Numbered from the stretch's first letter, positions 26,170-38,762 are shown. The stretch is 64,000 bases of DNA from Heterocephalus glaber (GCF_000247695.1 NW_004624795.1:9930265-9994264), one strand, 5' to 3'. Translations and numbers: made by a program. Notes: generated by a model from the letters alone, not told the origin.

Positions 26170-27580
26170 AACAGTAGACAATCTTCATGTTGTTACATGA
26201 ATTATACTTCAATGCACTCTAAAGTTTAAAATATTAAAATAATATATAAGAATAATAACTTTTCAAGGAATATACTACATAAATGTAACATCTAGAACAT
26301 AAAATGGAGGGTGAGAAGAAATTAAAGTGTAGAATGTTTTTATCCAGTTGAAGTTACATTGTTACTAGCTTTAAAATGTTTCATGTAAGTCCATGGTAAC
26401 CACAAGGAAAAAACTTGTAGTAGTTATACAAAAGATAAAGAAAAAGAAACTAAAGCAAATCACTACTAAAAAATCAACCAACCACAAAAGAGGACAACAA
26501 GAGAGGAAGAAAAGAATGCAGGAACTATGAAACAAACAGAAAACAAGATTAATGAAATGGCAATAGTAAGTTTGAACCTATTGACAATTATTTAAATGTA
26601 AGTGAATTAAAATATCTAATGAAAAGATACAGTGGTTACATTGATTTTTAAAAAATAAGATCTATCTACATGTTACATAAAGAGACTCTTAGTTTGCAAG
26701 ATACACACAAGTTGAAAGTGAAGGGATAGTAAAAGATGTCTCATGTAAATGGTAACCTAAAGAACATAGAAGTGGCTATGCATGAAATAGACTTTAAGTC
26801 AAAAATTGTCATAGGGGAGAAAGACAGTTATTATATGATAAAAGAGTCAATTAAAAAAGGGAAAATAACAATTGAAAAAATATATATGGATCCAATAGTA
26901 GAGTTAAAATATATAAAATAAATTTTAATAGATTAAAGGGAAAAATAGGAGGTAATACAATAGTAGGGGACATCAAAATGTCTCTTTCAGTAATAAATCA
27001 GTCATGTAGACAGAAAATTGATTAATAAAAGAGGAAACTTGAACAACACTATAGGTCAAATGAACCTGACTGACAAATACAAAACATTCTACACAGTAGC
27101 AATGGAATGCACATTCTTTTTACGTACAAAAATGTTCACTAGGATAGAGATATATTTGGCTATAAAGAGATCTTAGCAAATTTAAGAAAACTGAAATCAT
27201 ATCAAGTATTTTTGCAATAATGCTATGAATAAAGAAATCAGTAACAGGAAGAACCTGAAAATTTCACAATTGTGTAGAACGTAATGCACTGAAGAACAAC
27301 CAATATGTCAAAGAAGTTTAAAGAAACCATCCTGAAGCAAGGGAAAATTAAAACACAACATACCAAACTTGCAGGATGCACCAAAAAAGATTTTAACAAT
27401 GCAGTTTGTAACAATAGAAAGATGAAAGAAAGATCCCTGTCCACCCCAAAATAAAACCTAACTTTACACCTCAAGGAACTAGGTAAAGAACAAGGTGTTT
27501 TTTGGTTTTTCGCTTTTTTCCCAAGAAACAAAAGGAAGAAACCCAAAGTTAGCAGTGGGAAGGAAATAAGAAAAATCAGC
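26170..27580 (+). repeat. Ancient L1M, region including ORF2 endonuclease domain
   Basis: Translated pieces follow the ORF2p endonuclease region in order. The frame at 26736-26918 contains IDFKSK, YYMIKESI and IEKIYMDPIVELKYIK, corresponding to the family's IDFKSK, ILIKGS and INIYAP-type segments. Downstream are degraded forms of the GDFN-type, 'acattctttttacg' and 'gaaatcatatcaagta' segments. Many stops and indels make it inactive. Upstream (26170-26640) matches the preceding L1M sequence type. Confidence 0.82.
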
Positions 27581-27582
27581 CC

Positions 27583-27880
27583 TAGCCCGGAAGTGCACCG
27601 GAAGCTCTGCTAAGGAGCAGCCAGCCGTGGCGAGTGTCCGCTTTTCCCACCAGCCCACAACTCCCTTCTCTCACTACGGATCATGCAGAAGTGCGGCAGC
27701 TCCCTAAAAGAGGACCTACAGCAAGAGGCCTGGCCAGAGAATCTCTTCATCTTTGTGCACGTGAGACTCTCATCTTGTACGAGGAGACACTGAAGCGGTC
27801 CAGCCCAGTGAAATCCCTTCCAGCAAGGACCAAGGGGAGCCTCAGTGGCACCAGTTAAACCAAACAGGAGAGAAAAAAGC
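27583..27880 (+). other. GC-rich block with open frame, origin unknown
   Basis: This block of about 300 bp is much richer in G, C and CpG than both flanks. It starts with two ETS-like CCGGAAG motifs (27597-27603 and, within ACCGGAAGC, near 27607-27613 by eye). A frame of 74 codons (27634-27858, GTG at the start) ends in TAA, followed by an A-rich stretch (27870-27880). This looks like the 5' end of a housekeeping mRNA that was retroposed, but I recognise no parent gene and see no clear flanking duplication. The minus-strand frame 27882-27610 is its shadow. Confidence 0.4.
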
Positions 27881-28084
27881 ACAACACAACACTAAGCCAG
27901 GATTTCCATCCTATGGCTAAATGGGATGTTGCCTGCTAAAATAGAAGTTTAGGACTATACCCTAATGTAGTAGTCAAAATTTCCAGAGTACTGTAAGTAG
28001 ATAATAACTTGTTATACTAATAAACAGAACATTTAGAACCTGAATGAGAAAAAGATAATGAGTCAAATGCTGGAATTACATGAT

Positions 28085-28225
28085 GAAAACTTGGAGCAGA
28101 GCATAGTCATCCATGCCTGAAGTTCCAGCCACTCAGGAAGCTGAGGTAGGACGATTGCTTCACCACATCTGTTTGAAGCCAGCCTGGGCATCATACTGAG
28201 ACACTGTCTTAGGATAAAAACAAAT
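28085..28225 (+). repeat. B1-like (7SL-derived) SINE, diverged
   Basis: It shows 'catgcctgaagttccagccactcagg', 'gctgaggtaggacgattgc', 'gccagcctgggcat' and 'gagacactgtctta', the order of a 7SL monomer, followed by an A-rich tail. Confidence 0.82.
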
Positions 28226-31200
28226 TTTAAAACTGCTATTATAAAAATGCATCAAGAGTTATAAAATTCTCCTGAAGTAAATAAAATAGCATATATCAGT
28301 AAATAATTAGTTAACTTAAAAGGACCAAATGCAAATTATGGAATTTAAAACTATTTAATAGAAATACAATACTCAGTGAGGTAGAGGTGACAAAAGTTAG
28401 AATTGGTGAACTGAGAGCAGATCAGAAAACCTCCCCAAGCTGACCCCAGAGAAAATAAATTGAGAAAAAAATGAATAGAACTTCAGAAATCTGCATAGCA
28501 GTTTCAAAAACAAAATCAATATCAGTATGATTGGAAATCCAAAAGGAGAAGAGAAAGTCAGTAGGGCTAAGAGAATATTTGTAGAAATAATAGTAGTGAT
28601 GCTTCCTACACTCCTTAACTCCTACTGATGTCTAAGAAATTGAAAGAAATGACAGGATTGGTTTCTTTCCCAGGTTCTGCACTGACACATGGTGTGACAT
28701 TAACTAAGCCACTTCTTCACTGTGGCTTATGAGGCTTTCATTTATTTGTTTGCAAAATTAGTGAGGGTTGAGTGTGGGTGAATTGATATAATCCCAAACC
28801 CCTACTCCTACAGTCCCCTGGATCAGTGGTATTTGTTTTCCTTTGTAATAGCTTTCAGAGACCTGGAGGTGGTAGACCCCTGGATCCTTCTCATTTACTC
28901 TTGGCTTCCCTGTGGTTGCAGGTTCAGAGCTGATAAAATTTTAAGGTTGTAAAATTGGGGCTGCAGAGGAGCCTCAGACTACAACCCCTACACATCCACA
29001 CCCTGGTCTCTGAATTCCCAAGGAAACACATTTCCATCTCAATTTTACTGCCTGGAGCCTGTCTTCTCTGGTACCCTGTGTCACGTAGACCATTTCAAAC
29101 CCATACCTACGATATCTTGACAGTTTTGAGCAGCACTTGAGTTACTGCAGGATGGGAGACAGGAGAGCAAACAATTGACAGGCACCTGCTGGGGAGCTTT
29201 ATGCATAAAATGCCCAAATTCTCACCCACAATAGACCTACTAGATGATTGCAGAGAATCACTTAACCTCTCTCTGCTCCATTTTTCTAATTTAACCAGGG
29301 AAGAACAGGATAATCTTTGGGAAGCATTTTTGAGGTCCTTGGATAAAAGAAAATGCACTCCACACAGAAGATTATTATCCCATTTGTGAAGCCCTTCATG
29401 TTCCTGTCTGTAAAAGACTTTCTGCCTGAACTGAGTTTCAGCCTGTCTACAGCACAAGCTGCCAATGCCTTAAGTATTTTTTGTCATCTATGCTTACTAG
29501 AGATTAGTTTGCAGACATTTTGCAAAAAGCATGCATAATACATACTGCTGAATACAATATTTATCATGAACCAGCTTCAGTGATTGAAAAGCATTACCCA
29601 ACAGCATTGTCTATTGTGTTATTTCCCTCTCCATCAATGTACCCTAAGTAGGCACTACATCCTTAACTACTGAGTCAAATCTAATCTAAGTCAAAGCCAA
29701 GACTAGGAGTCAGCTCAATTTTGCAAGAACATCATGGTGCTCTCTGAAGGTATTTGTGTGGTATTAGACAAGAAAATACTAAAAGAACAAAAAAAAATTT
29801 TAATTCTTTATTTTCTCCCATCGAAGACAGCCTACTGCCCATTTCCATTGGAACCCAACTCCTTTCTTATGGCCCCATGTTAAAATCACAGGAAGAGATC
29901 TACTTAGTTACAAGCAACACTAAGAAGTACCTCATCTTCCTTGTCCTAATAACATGCTCTTGGGATAATAAAATTTTGAACAAATTACTCTCTTTATTTC
30001 ATGGGTGCCATGAATTCTGGCAGGGTTTACTTTGACAGCTGTTTTAATGGTACTATTAACTCTAAATGTGTCAGACTAAGTTTGTCTCCTCTCCACTAAT
30101 GTCATTCTTGCCAAGAGTCAAAGATTTTAGCAGAAGGGAAGAGAGGCTGGAACCAAACCAGACAGGGAACCTGGAGAGACCACAGGCAAAGGGCTGAATC
30201 TTTTCCTGGAGAGCAGTGTATTTATTGCTCCCTCTTCATTCTTCCATAGCAAAGACACTTAGGGTCAGTTTATCAGCTAGCATAGACCTCATTCTTTGGT
30301 CTGCCCAACATACAAAGTAATGAGTACTTACTAAACCCATTCTATAGTTTGATTTACAAGTCAATGTCTTCTTCTTTGAACTTCTTCCAGCACTATTGTT
30401 GTTGGTGCAAAGAATTTAGTGTTGCTTTCCTATATAACCCCTATGTTAAGGCCAGCATGTGATAGAAGTGATATCATATTGAAAAAAGAGAGGGATTTCC
30501 AAATGGAAATGTTACCTCAAAATAAATTTTAAAGAAGTGGGCAAGAATTTGGTAAGAGTGGAGAAGAAGGATGGTTACTTAGAAGTGACTGCTGGACAAA
30601 AATTTTCTTTACTAAAACATGAATGGAAAATAACTATAAAAAGGGACAGAGATGTGAAAAAATATATAGTATTGTGTAGCCTGTCTATGCCTACTTTCTA
30701 AGCCATAAATAATATATTATAGAAGTGTTTCTACATCAAGTCATAAATAAATACCCCATATATTTTAACAATGGAACAAAAGTTGTAAGAACCTATCATA
30801 ATTAATTAAAAACCTGATCTGAGCATTAGGTTGTTTCCACGATTGTAAACACTACCCAAAATTATTTGCTTCTATAGAATACAGAAGTAAAATTGATCAA
30901 GTAGTCCATACCAATTGCTCTCTAAAAACACTAAATACCTTCACACTTGAACACACATCCAGAAACAGGATATCTAAGAATGTTACCTTCCCAACTTCCA
31001 TGTGAGTACTAAGCATTATTTATTTTTCATGTTTAATTTTTATCCTTAATTCTAAAACATTACATTTCACTCTTGTTTCAACTTTTATTTCTTTGTGATT
31101 GAATGCATTTTATCCAATGTTTGTAGGCCAATAGCATTTTTATGTGTGAATGTTCATCAAATACTTGTGTTTTACTAATTTTTCCATTAAGATACTTAAA

Positions 31201-31699
31201 TGTTTTTCTTAGTGATACACAGACATTTTTGTCTGCTGAGGATAGCATCCTTAGTTACATAATGTGCAAGTGTTTTTTTATTAGTTTGTCAATTAATTTT
31301 TAAGTTTCGATGAATTTGACATTCAGGCTTTTAAGAAATTACATAGAAATATCTTGCAATCTATTGTTTAATGGTTTTTCACTTAAGGCTCTCCCAATTA
31401 GAATTACAGACAACTTTTGACTTGCATGCATTCAATCTGGAGCTGCCTTACAGTGCTGTCCTTAAGCATCTTGCCTACAATTAATTTAGAGACTTCCTCT
31501 TTAGATCCTATGCACTTATTGTTAATTATTATAGGTTTGCACTCCCTACTAGCCAAGGTCAGCTCCCATAGTTAAACAATGGGTAGAGCTATGCTTAGCC
31601 TTGCCCAGTGTTCATTCAATTAATTATTCCACAAAGTTTTGCCTTTATAAAAATTGGTTCTCAAAGACAGCATATTTTTCACTCTATTTGAATGAAAGC
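28226..31699. other. Intergenic stretch, MIR trace
   Basis: A MIR-like segment around 28670-28770 ('ttaactaagccacttcttcactgtgg') is the only repeat I could suggest. Short frames at 28955-29540 and 29754-30035 are unrecognised. Confidence 0.4.
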
Positions 31700-31709
31700 C
31701 TTTACTATT

Positions 31710-32060
31710 ACTGAGAGCAGGTAATGTTGGCTGTTATTCTAAACAATCTCAAAATCATCAGTGGCTTACCACAGTACAAGTTTATTTCTTGTTCGTCTTA
31801 CAGAATATTCGTTTTCCTGGGTGGTTCTGCTTGGAGTGGTTATGTATTGTGTGGCTTTGCCTTTTTCAGAGTCCTTTGCCTGTGGGCCTGTGGACAGGGG
31901 AATTAGACAGCAGGGAAGACTACTCAGATATTATATGATCTTTATGTGGTACACATCACTTCCTTTCAGATCTCACTAGCTAGAACATACTCTCCAATTC
32001 CTGTCACACATTCATGACCAAGGAAGGGAATAGGGCGGTATGCATCCAGCCTGTCTCTAC
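31710..32060 (-). repeat. MLT-like LTR fragment
   Basis: 'aaaatcatcagtggcttaccacagtacaagtttatttc' followed by 'gggtggttctgcttgg' resembles old mammalian LTR-type repeats in antisense. Strongly diverged. Confidence 0.5.
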
Positions 32061-32369
32061 CAGGCCACCTGATTGTAGCTCATCTATTGTTCCACTTTCA
32101 TACATTTACATTTTATGCACATTTGTACACATAAATTATTTATGAAAGATTGGAATTGTATGGCTAAAAATATTTACCTGTTCTTTTTCTAGTTCTTTTG
32201 TGGTTTTTAAATTACTACATATTTAATGCATCTGGAAATTGTTTTGCCTACAGAAGTATCTATAATGTGAAGGAGGCGTCTATTTAAATTTGTTTGAAAA
32301 TTTAAACATGTATAGAATAATTCCTTCTTTTTATTCACCATGGTGTAATGTTTCATTTATCTTTATTAA

Positions 32370-32622
32370 CCAAAGAAATAAAGTACTAACTATATGCCAG
32401 GGATGTTCTTAACACTTTTAAATGTTAGTTCATTGTCCAAGAACCCTAGGAAAATTTTACTCTTATTCCCATTGTAAAGACTAGAAAACTACAGCCTCTA
32501 AAGATTAAGAAATTGCCCAAAATCATGCAGTCAGTAAAGAATAGAACTGGATTTGAACTCATGAGCTTGGCTCCAGGACAAATCCATAACCATTATGTTA
32601 TGTTGCCCCTCCAAACAGGTAA
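32370..32622 (+). repeat. MIR SINE
   Basis: 'aagaaattgcccaaaatcatgcagtcagtaaagaatagaactgg', then 'atttgaactcatgagcttggctcc' and 'ccataaccattatgttatgttgcc', is a long MIR, including its core and the 5' tRNA-distal end. Confidence 0.8.
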
Positions 32623-32832
32623 GTCTTTAGCTAAACCCCAGTTGTGGTCACTTCCAAAGTGTGTGGGCCTCCTGCCACAATTAGTTCAGAAGTGAAGATT
32701 AATGATGATATACACACACTCCAAAAGAATAGGAAAAGTTTTTACTTATAGAATAAAACTCTCTGAAGAGAGTATAGTAAGCTCTAAAACAAGTCCAAGT
32801 AGGGCTTGAAGAACAGAGAAGGGATGCTAGTG

Positions 32833-33229
32833 TAAGTTTTCATTGTTTGCTAGGGCTGCCATCAAAAATCAGTGGATTTAAGAACAGAAATGTATGGAAT
32901 CACCATTCCGCAAGTTAGAAGGCTGAGATCAAGACAGTGGCAGGCTTGTTTTCTCCTGAGGATTGTGAGGAAGAATCCGGTCCAGGTGTCTCTTCTTGGC
33001 CTATAGGTGGCTGTCCCCATATTCACGTGGTGACCTCTTGCATGGCTCTTATTATCCAGGTTTCCCCTTAGAAAGACACAAGTCACATTGCATTAGGGCC
33101 AATAATAACTTTATTCTAGCTTGATTACCTCTGTAAAGAACCTATCTGCAAATAAAATTCATACCCTGAAGTACTAGGGATGAGGACTTAAATCCATGAA
33201 TTTTGGTAAGGACACAACTCAATACAAAA
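32833..33229 (-). repeat. MLT-like LTR
   Basis: Features in order: 'taagttttcattgtttgctagggctgcc', 'tagaaggctgagatcaag', 'tggctgtccccatattcacgtgg', 'gaaagacacaagtcacattgcattagggcc', 'tcatgaa' type sequence and 'ggacacaactcaata'. Nearly complete antisense LTR of the old MaLR type. Confidence 0.8.
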
Positions 33230-33767
33230 CAAAGTCTTTTATAGTGGTTAGGGAATGAGGGTTTCCATGGACAGGCAGGGTCTTCTATGGTTTGAACCTT
33301 CTGCTGATGCCAAGGAAGGCAGAATCAGGGCTTTCTCCCCACCCTCTTCCGATGTGTGGCAGGAGGAACAGAAGGAATGGTGTTGCTTCAAATGTCAGCA
33401 GTCTAATATCAAAGAAGAAATCTCATTCTTAATATCACTATGCATTTTCACTGGAGTATGGAAAGATCCCTAATTCAGCACCACTACATTGTTTTAATTA
33501 CTATAGCATTGAAAAAATTAGCTAATGCAGAGAATGTCCATTTAATTATTCTTTTTCTAAGCTTGGAAATATCCTTCTGTGTCTAGTGCGTTTGTTGCTA
33601 CATAAAAGATAGCCAAAATTTGTCAGAGCCCTCAAGCAAAAACTAATAGTAATAATGATAACTTTTCCATTCAACTAGAATAGTCATATATGGGAAATTG
33701 GCTTTTTAAAGAATATCAGTCTCCCCATTCTTAAACATAGTATTTTTCCTAATTTAGTCAACTTGTC

Positions 33768-33890
33768 TTTTTTTTTTCTTTTCCTTTGAGACAAGGGGTT
33801 GCTAAGTTGCCCAGTCTCCGCTTGGACCTGTGATGCTCCTGCCTCAGCTCCCATTCTTTAAACACTGGTGCTAATCAGCCTAGAAGACAG
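33768..33890 (-). repeat. B1-like SINE, diverged
   Basis: A T-rich start, 'tttgagacaaggggttgctaagttgcccag' and 'gatgctcctgcctcagct' are the antisense of a 7SL-derived monomer. The distal part is degraded. Confidence 0.75.
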
Positions 33891-34349
33891 TCTCCAGTGA
33901 TCCTCATGTCTTGCTGTTAATGTCTTTCATCAGTGTTTGCCTATATTTTTTCAGGGTTGTTCTTAGTGATGCTCAGGAAACACCAGACGTGACAGCCTGT
34001 GACGAGGTTTTGTCCTTGTTCTCTCTTGGATTATCCACACTAACAGAAGCCAGTCTCCATGTTGTAAGGATTCTAGCAGCTCTATGAAGAAGTCCAGTTA
34101 ATGAGGAACTGGGGGCTGTTATCAATATCGAAACCAACTGGCCAGCCATGTGATTGGACCACCTTGGAATTATCACTCAGCAATCACCTTCTCAAACCTT
34201 AAGAAAGAAACATTCTCATTTCCTGAGGAAAACAATCCTTTTTCACTACTCAGTGGTCTATTTCAGGTTTTTAAAAGCTCCTGTGGAAAAAGTCACATGA
34301 CCACGTGGACCACCATCCAAGAAGATACAAAACAAGATGCTGGATAGAA

Positions 34350-34812
34350 TTAGGCAAAACTGGCTTGGGCTACAAAGGGTGCCGTATTGACCCACTCTTC
34401 ATCCCCCGCAAACTCATTACCATGCTGCTGTAATACATTGCCCTAGTCAAAGTTCCACCTACCAGTACCATCTTGTTTCTGCCCACTTTTCACCCAGACT
34501 GGACCCTACCCATGTAAGAGTTAAGGGAATGTGGTTCCTTATCTCCCAGATGGGCCCACATTTTTCCCCTAGAAAAGTCATAAAATTTTCTCCTATTAAA
34601 TATCCAAAATTCTCCTCTTTCTCTCTTTACCCTTCAAAGAATTGTCACCCTTTGTTCAGGCTGCGACACTGATTTGTGAACATGCCTCCCACTTCTCCTA
34701 TTCTTTGGCCAAGAATAAGGTTCCTTGCTGCTCCAGCAGGGCTTAGGATCATTATGGGGCTTGTGATTCTAAGAGTGAAAAAGGATTGAATCTGGGGTCA
34801 AATGTAGTAACA
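34350..34812 (+). repeat. Possible retroviral-type LTR
   Basis: A stretch rich in CT (34610-34635) is followed by 'ccaagaataaggttccttgctgctcc' (a polyadenylation-like site and downstream element), then 'ggggcttgtgattc'. This layout recalls an LTR U3-R-U5, but boundaries, terminal TG/CA and duplications are not clear. No internal retroviral genes are seen. Confidence 0.3.
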
Positions 34813-36352
34813 AAATTACATCTTTTAGCCCCAGTTAACTCTTTAGATAACTACAACCCTAGCCAATATGTTAGGCGCAACTTCCTAAGAAACAGCAAAT
34901 CACAAACGTTCAGCAGAGCTTCTTCCAAATTCCTGGATCTCAGGAAATGTGCTAAATAATAAATGATTGTTCCAGTTGGGGAAGGAGAAGAGTTTATAAG
35001 GCCAGCTCTAGTGCTACTAAGAATAACAAGAAAGGTAGACTTGGAGGTGAAAAGTAATAATCTGTTTTACTACCTTGCACTGTGAAACACAATGAAATGC
35101 AGAATGTCAAGACTAATAAAAGAACTTCTGGAAAAACAAAAGAAATGAAGGCTTAGCTGGCCTCTGGGAATTCAATATAGCCCATCTTAATTCTTCAATA
35201 AAATCCTTGATCAGTCTTCACAGCACTAATATTTCTGTTTTGTGGGCAACAAATCTAGTAGGTCAAAGGATAAGCACAAAATGTATCTTTTTCCAGTTGT
35301 GGCTGTCTGAAATTCTCTGGCTGAAAGAGAAGGAATGAAGTTCAGAGTTCCTAAGAGACTAAATTTCTCTGAAAATAAAGGCTCTCCTGAAATACCAAAT
35401 TATTTTTTATCACAAATTCTATTTTCCTTTCATCTCGTTTCATTCTGATAAATTAAATACATCAGCATGGAGGCAATAAAAAGAGAGAATAATAATGAAT
35501 TTTTTGACCTACAGGGAGCATCCATGAGGCCATCTACTCTCACTCTGCAAGATGCTGACTTGCAGGAAAAAAAGCCCAACAGCTTCTACTCTTCGTTTGA
35601 GAAAGCACTCAAGATATATATTCTACCTGCAGGATATAAGTCTATGCTCAGAACTGCTTTGGGGAACAAATTCTTGCTTCTTTCCTACTTCTGTTTGAGT
35701 TTTCAGCATAATAAACAATTTAATCAGCTCAGCTCCACTAGAATGTTTCAGATATTTGCATATCAGCGGTACTTGTCTCCTGTTTCCTTATTAAAACTGG
35801 CATCTAAGATGGCACAACACAGGACTGTGGAGCCAAGCACCCTGGGCCAATGGCAGCACAAATACTCACTTGGTCAACAATGTAAGCTCTGACCTGCTCT
35901 CTCCCTCTTGAGCTTCAGACTTGCCTTTTACCAGCTGTAGCAAAGACACACTGGTTTTCCCCTCTTCAGAATAAATCTGCAGAGAGATGCATTTTGTTAT
36001 TGTTAATGAATGTGCTTAAATAAAGCTGCTTCAACAAAGAGTATCTTTCTTGCATGATAAACATTAGCAGACCAGAGGAAAGAGAGCATTCCACATAATT
36101 GCAGGAGTGATACAACACTCAGGGGATTTATGTTACTACGTTTGTATACCATTTTCTAACAGACAGTAAGAAATTGTTCATATCAATAACTTAGACACTA
36201 GGTTAGAAGCAACACTAAGAATCATCTGGCTGCAGTATGTTTACAGAATGAAAGCAAGGTAATCAAAGGGGCTTAGTTATCATGCAGTGATCTTCCTTAG
36301 CAACTAGCTTCCAGATATATCAACTCAGTATTATTATTAAAATATTGAATTA
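34813..36352. other. Intergenic stretch with a 141-codon frame
   Basis: The plus-strand frame 35467-35892 is long for such AT-rich DNA, but its product resembles no family I know and is not flanked by retroposon marks. I see no RNA gene. Confidence 0.4.
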
Positions 36353-36446
36353 GGGCAGGGGATTTAGCTCAGTGGTTTCGCAGCCTGCTGTGCAAGCGCA
36401 AGGACCCGAGTTCGATCCCGGATACCAAAAAAATATATATTTAATT
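36353..36446 (+). repeat. ID-like SINE with well-preserved Pol III boxes
   Basis: The A-box (TTAGCTCAGTGG) and B-box (GAGTTCGATCC) are nearly canonical, and CpG sites are retained (TTCGCAG, AAGCGCAAGG). The tail is A then AT-rich. This is the best-preserved ID copy in the window. Confidence 0.92.
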
Positions 36447-37207
36447 AAATTATTGGCTTTAAAAATTTCATACGTAAAGTATGAGAAAAACTTGCTTCTG
36501 CTCATAAAATTCGTTTTCTCACACAGCCTGCCTGGTATTGAGGAATAGCTATGTGAGCAGCTTCTCCAAAGAATGTACAACTAAGACTTATGAACAAGGC
36601 TTTTTTGAAGTACTGTACGTTCTCACCACTTCTTTTTTCCTAGCATCACCTGAATGAGGAAAACAAAAGGGTCGTGGGCATTTCAAAATGGGGGAGCCAC
36701 GATTTGAAAGGAGCTGGGCCCCTGGATCACCATGAAAGAAAAATTTCCAACTGACTAAGCATACCTGGTCGCATTCAGGAAGAAAAAATAAACTTTGTTA
36801 GGTTTGAACCATTATCAGTTTTCTGGTGTTTTATTATTACATATGTCGTATTACTTTATCAAAATAGAAAAGTCATTTTGAGGCCAGTTAAAAGGCCCAG
36901 GAATCATTCTCTCTCCAAATGCTACTTTATTCTTGTCAAGTGACCTAATCTTCCTAGCCCTGACTTTGTTCCCCTAGGAGTGCAAAGGTGTCAGACATAT
37001 CCACAGAAAACAACTTCAGAAACATTTAAAGTCCATTTTTAAAATATGGCCCAAAAGCTGTTGCATCAAAGAAAATAAATATTGCATGTTTTGAAGCAGT
37101 TTCAGGATGCAACAGATGACACTTAGAATTTTGATTACATTTCAGCTTTTGCCACATGCCAGTACTTCCTCTCTGACATTCATTCAAAATGACTAGTGAG
37201 CTACAAA

Positions 37208-37337
37208 GCCACCAAAATAGCCATTAAAGCAACTGAGACATCATGTTCCTAACTATAAACTCTTTATGGCAACTTGGATGATTATTTCAAAATTCAGTAT
37301 TTTGCTGAGCAACAAGTACTGTGCTTTAAACTCAACA
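37208..37337. repeat. 130-bp direct duplication, copy 1
   Basis: It aligns without gaps to 37723-37852. By hand count 17 of 130 positions differ (about 87% identity). The best block is ACATCATGTTCCTAACTATA. Confidence 0.88.
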
Positions 37338-37722
37338 TGTATTTATTGAATTAAATAATTGGTCAGTTAAGAAGGATTATCCACTTCTCCGAACTTAGAT
37401 TTGTTTGGTGAAAATCATCAGTACTTCCAAATGTGCTTTGTACCTTTCATAGATAGATTTCATATTCTCTTACAGATGTGCTGTGGTGAAACCTATGGCT
37501 TTTCTCAAACCTTATTTACTTTTTATTTGTTTATTTGCTTGGGTTTCTTGCTGTGATTTGTTTTTGAATCTGCAGATCAATTCTTTCAAAATTATATTTC
37601 CTTTGGAGTGTAACCATTCTATGTAATAGTAGCATCCTTCCACCTATTTCAACTTATTTTTTTCTCTTTTGGTCAATGTTTCCTCTTTCTTTTCTTATAG
37701 GCCTTCTGTCTTAACCTGTTCA

Positions 37723-37852
37723 GCCACCAAAATATCCATCAAACCAACTGAAACATCATGTTCCTAACTATAAATTCTTTATGGCAACTGAAATGATGAT
37801 TTCAAAATTCAGTATTTTGCATAGCACCAAGCACTGTGTTTCATCCTCAACA
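37723..37852. repeat. 130-bp direct duplication, copy 2
   Basis: Partner of 37208-37337, offset 515 bp in the same orientation. The sequence between the copies is unrelated. Confidence 0.88.
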
Positions 37853-38158
37853 CAAACTGTCACAGACTGTAATGCTGATGAACAACATAAAGTTATTTCT
37901 CACAGTTCTGGTGGCTAGAAGTCCAAAATTAAGTTGCCAATAATAAATTTGGTATCTAGCTTTCTTTAATAGCCAGCTATCTTTTTGCTGTACCTTCACA
38001 GGATGAAAGGATAAAAGTCTCTCTAGAGATTCTTTTATAATGCCACTTAGGACTTAATTACCTCCCAAAGGCTTCAATTCTGTGTCATCACCTTGAGGGT
38101 TAGGATTTCAATACATATATGCATTTTGAAGGAATATAATCATTCAAACCATAATCTC
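37853..38158 (-). repeat. MLT-like LTR
   Basis: 'gttatttctcacagttctggtggctagaagtccaaaatt' is followed by 'ctgtaccttcacaggatg', 'acttaattacctcccaaaggc' and 'agggttaggatttcaa'. Antisense order of an old MaLR LTR. It abuts duplication copy 2. Confidence 0.78.
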
Positions 38159-38748
38159 CTACGAAGCAATTTGTTTTGTTTCTGTCACTCTTTTATCTCT
38201 AGGATGGTAACATCCAAAATGTTGTCTGTAATAGTTTTAATTTTCCATAAAATCTCAAGTGCCTATCACCAACTGCTTAAACAATGCATATTTTCATCAT
38301 CATCACTTCAGTTTCAATCTTTTCTTTCTTCAGTCTGGATATCTACAAAGTATGATCTAAAAATTTGCTGAATTTTTAAATTTTTAAAAAATTATTACAG
38401 TGATTAGGTGTGGGTACGCAAAGTAGGCTGTAAGCAGTGCAAGCTATAAAGAGTTAACCACAATTGGCTTGTTTTAATAAGTGAGTATGACCAAAGCCTC
38501 TGACTCATGAGAGCACTGCAGAGAGTGTACAGGTTAGCACAACCTCTCTGCCAGCAGCCACAGCAGAGGCCAGAGAGATGGCCTGTGGGCTTAATACAAG
38601 AAAACATGGCATCTGAGGTCAAGATGACTCACACCCAAATTCTGTTCCCAAAATTAAAACCCTGTTAACTAAAAAGACAAGATTATTTGTTAACCACAAC
38701 CCAAATTCTGCTCTGTTCTCAACACAAGAATGCTTTGTCTCTTCTTTT

Positions 38749-38762
38749 ACAAGCCTTGCCTG
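38749..38762. repeat. Direct repeat, left copy (tail-less ID)
   Basis: ACAAGCCTTGCCTG, identical to 38801-38814. Confidence 0.9.

Noticed and set aside
27238..27546. 102-codon minus frame
   Set aside because: It lies antisense to L1M ORF2-derived sequence; no family resemblance.
36353..36446. Functional tRNA-Ala gene
   Set aside because: The unit has the ID SINE head and an A-rich tail and does not fold as a full tRNA with CCA-compatible acceptor.
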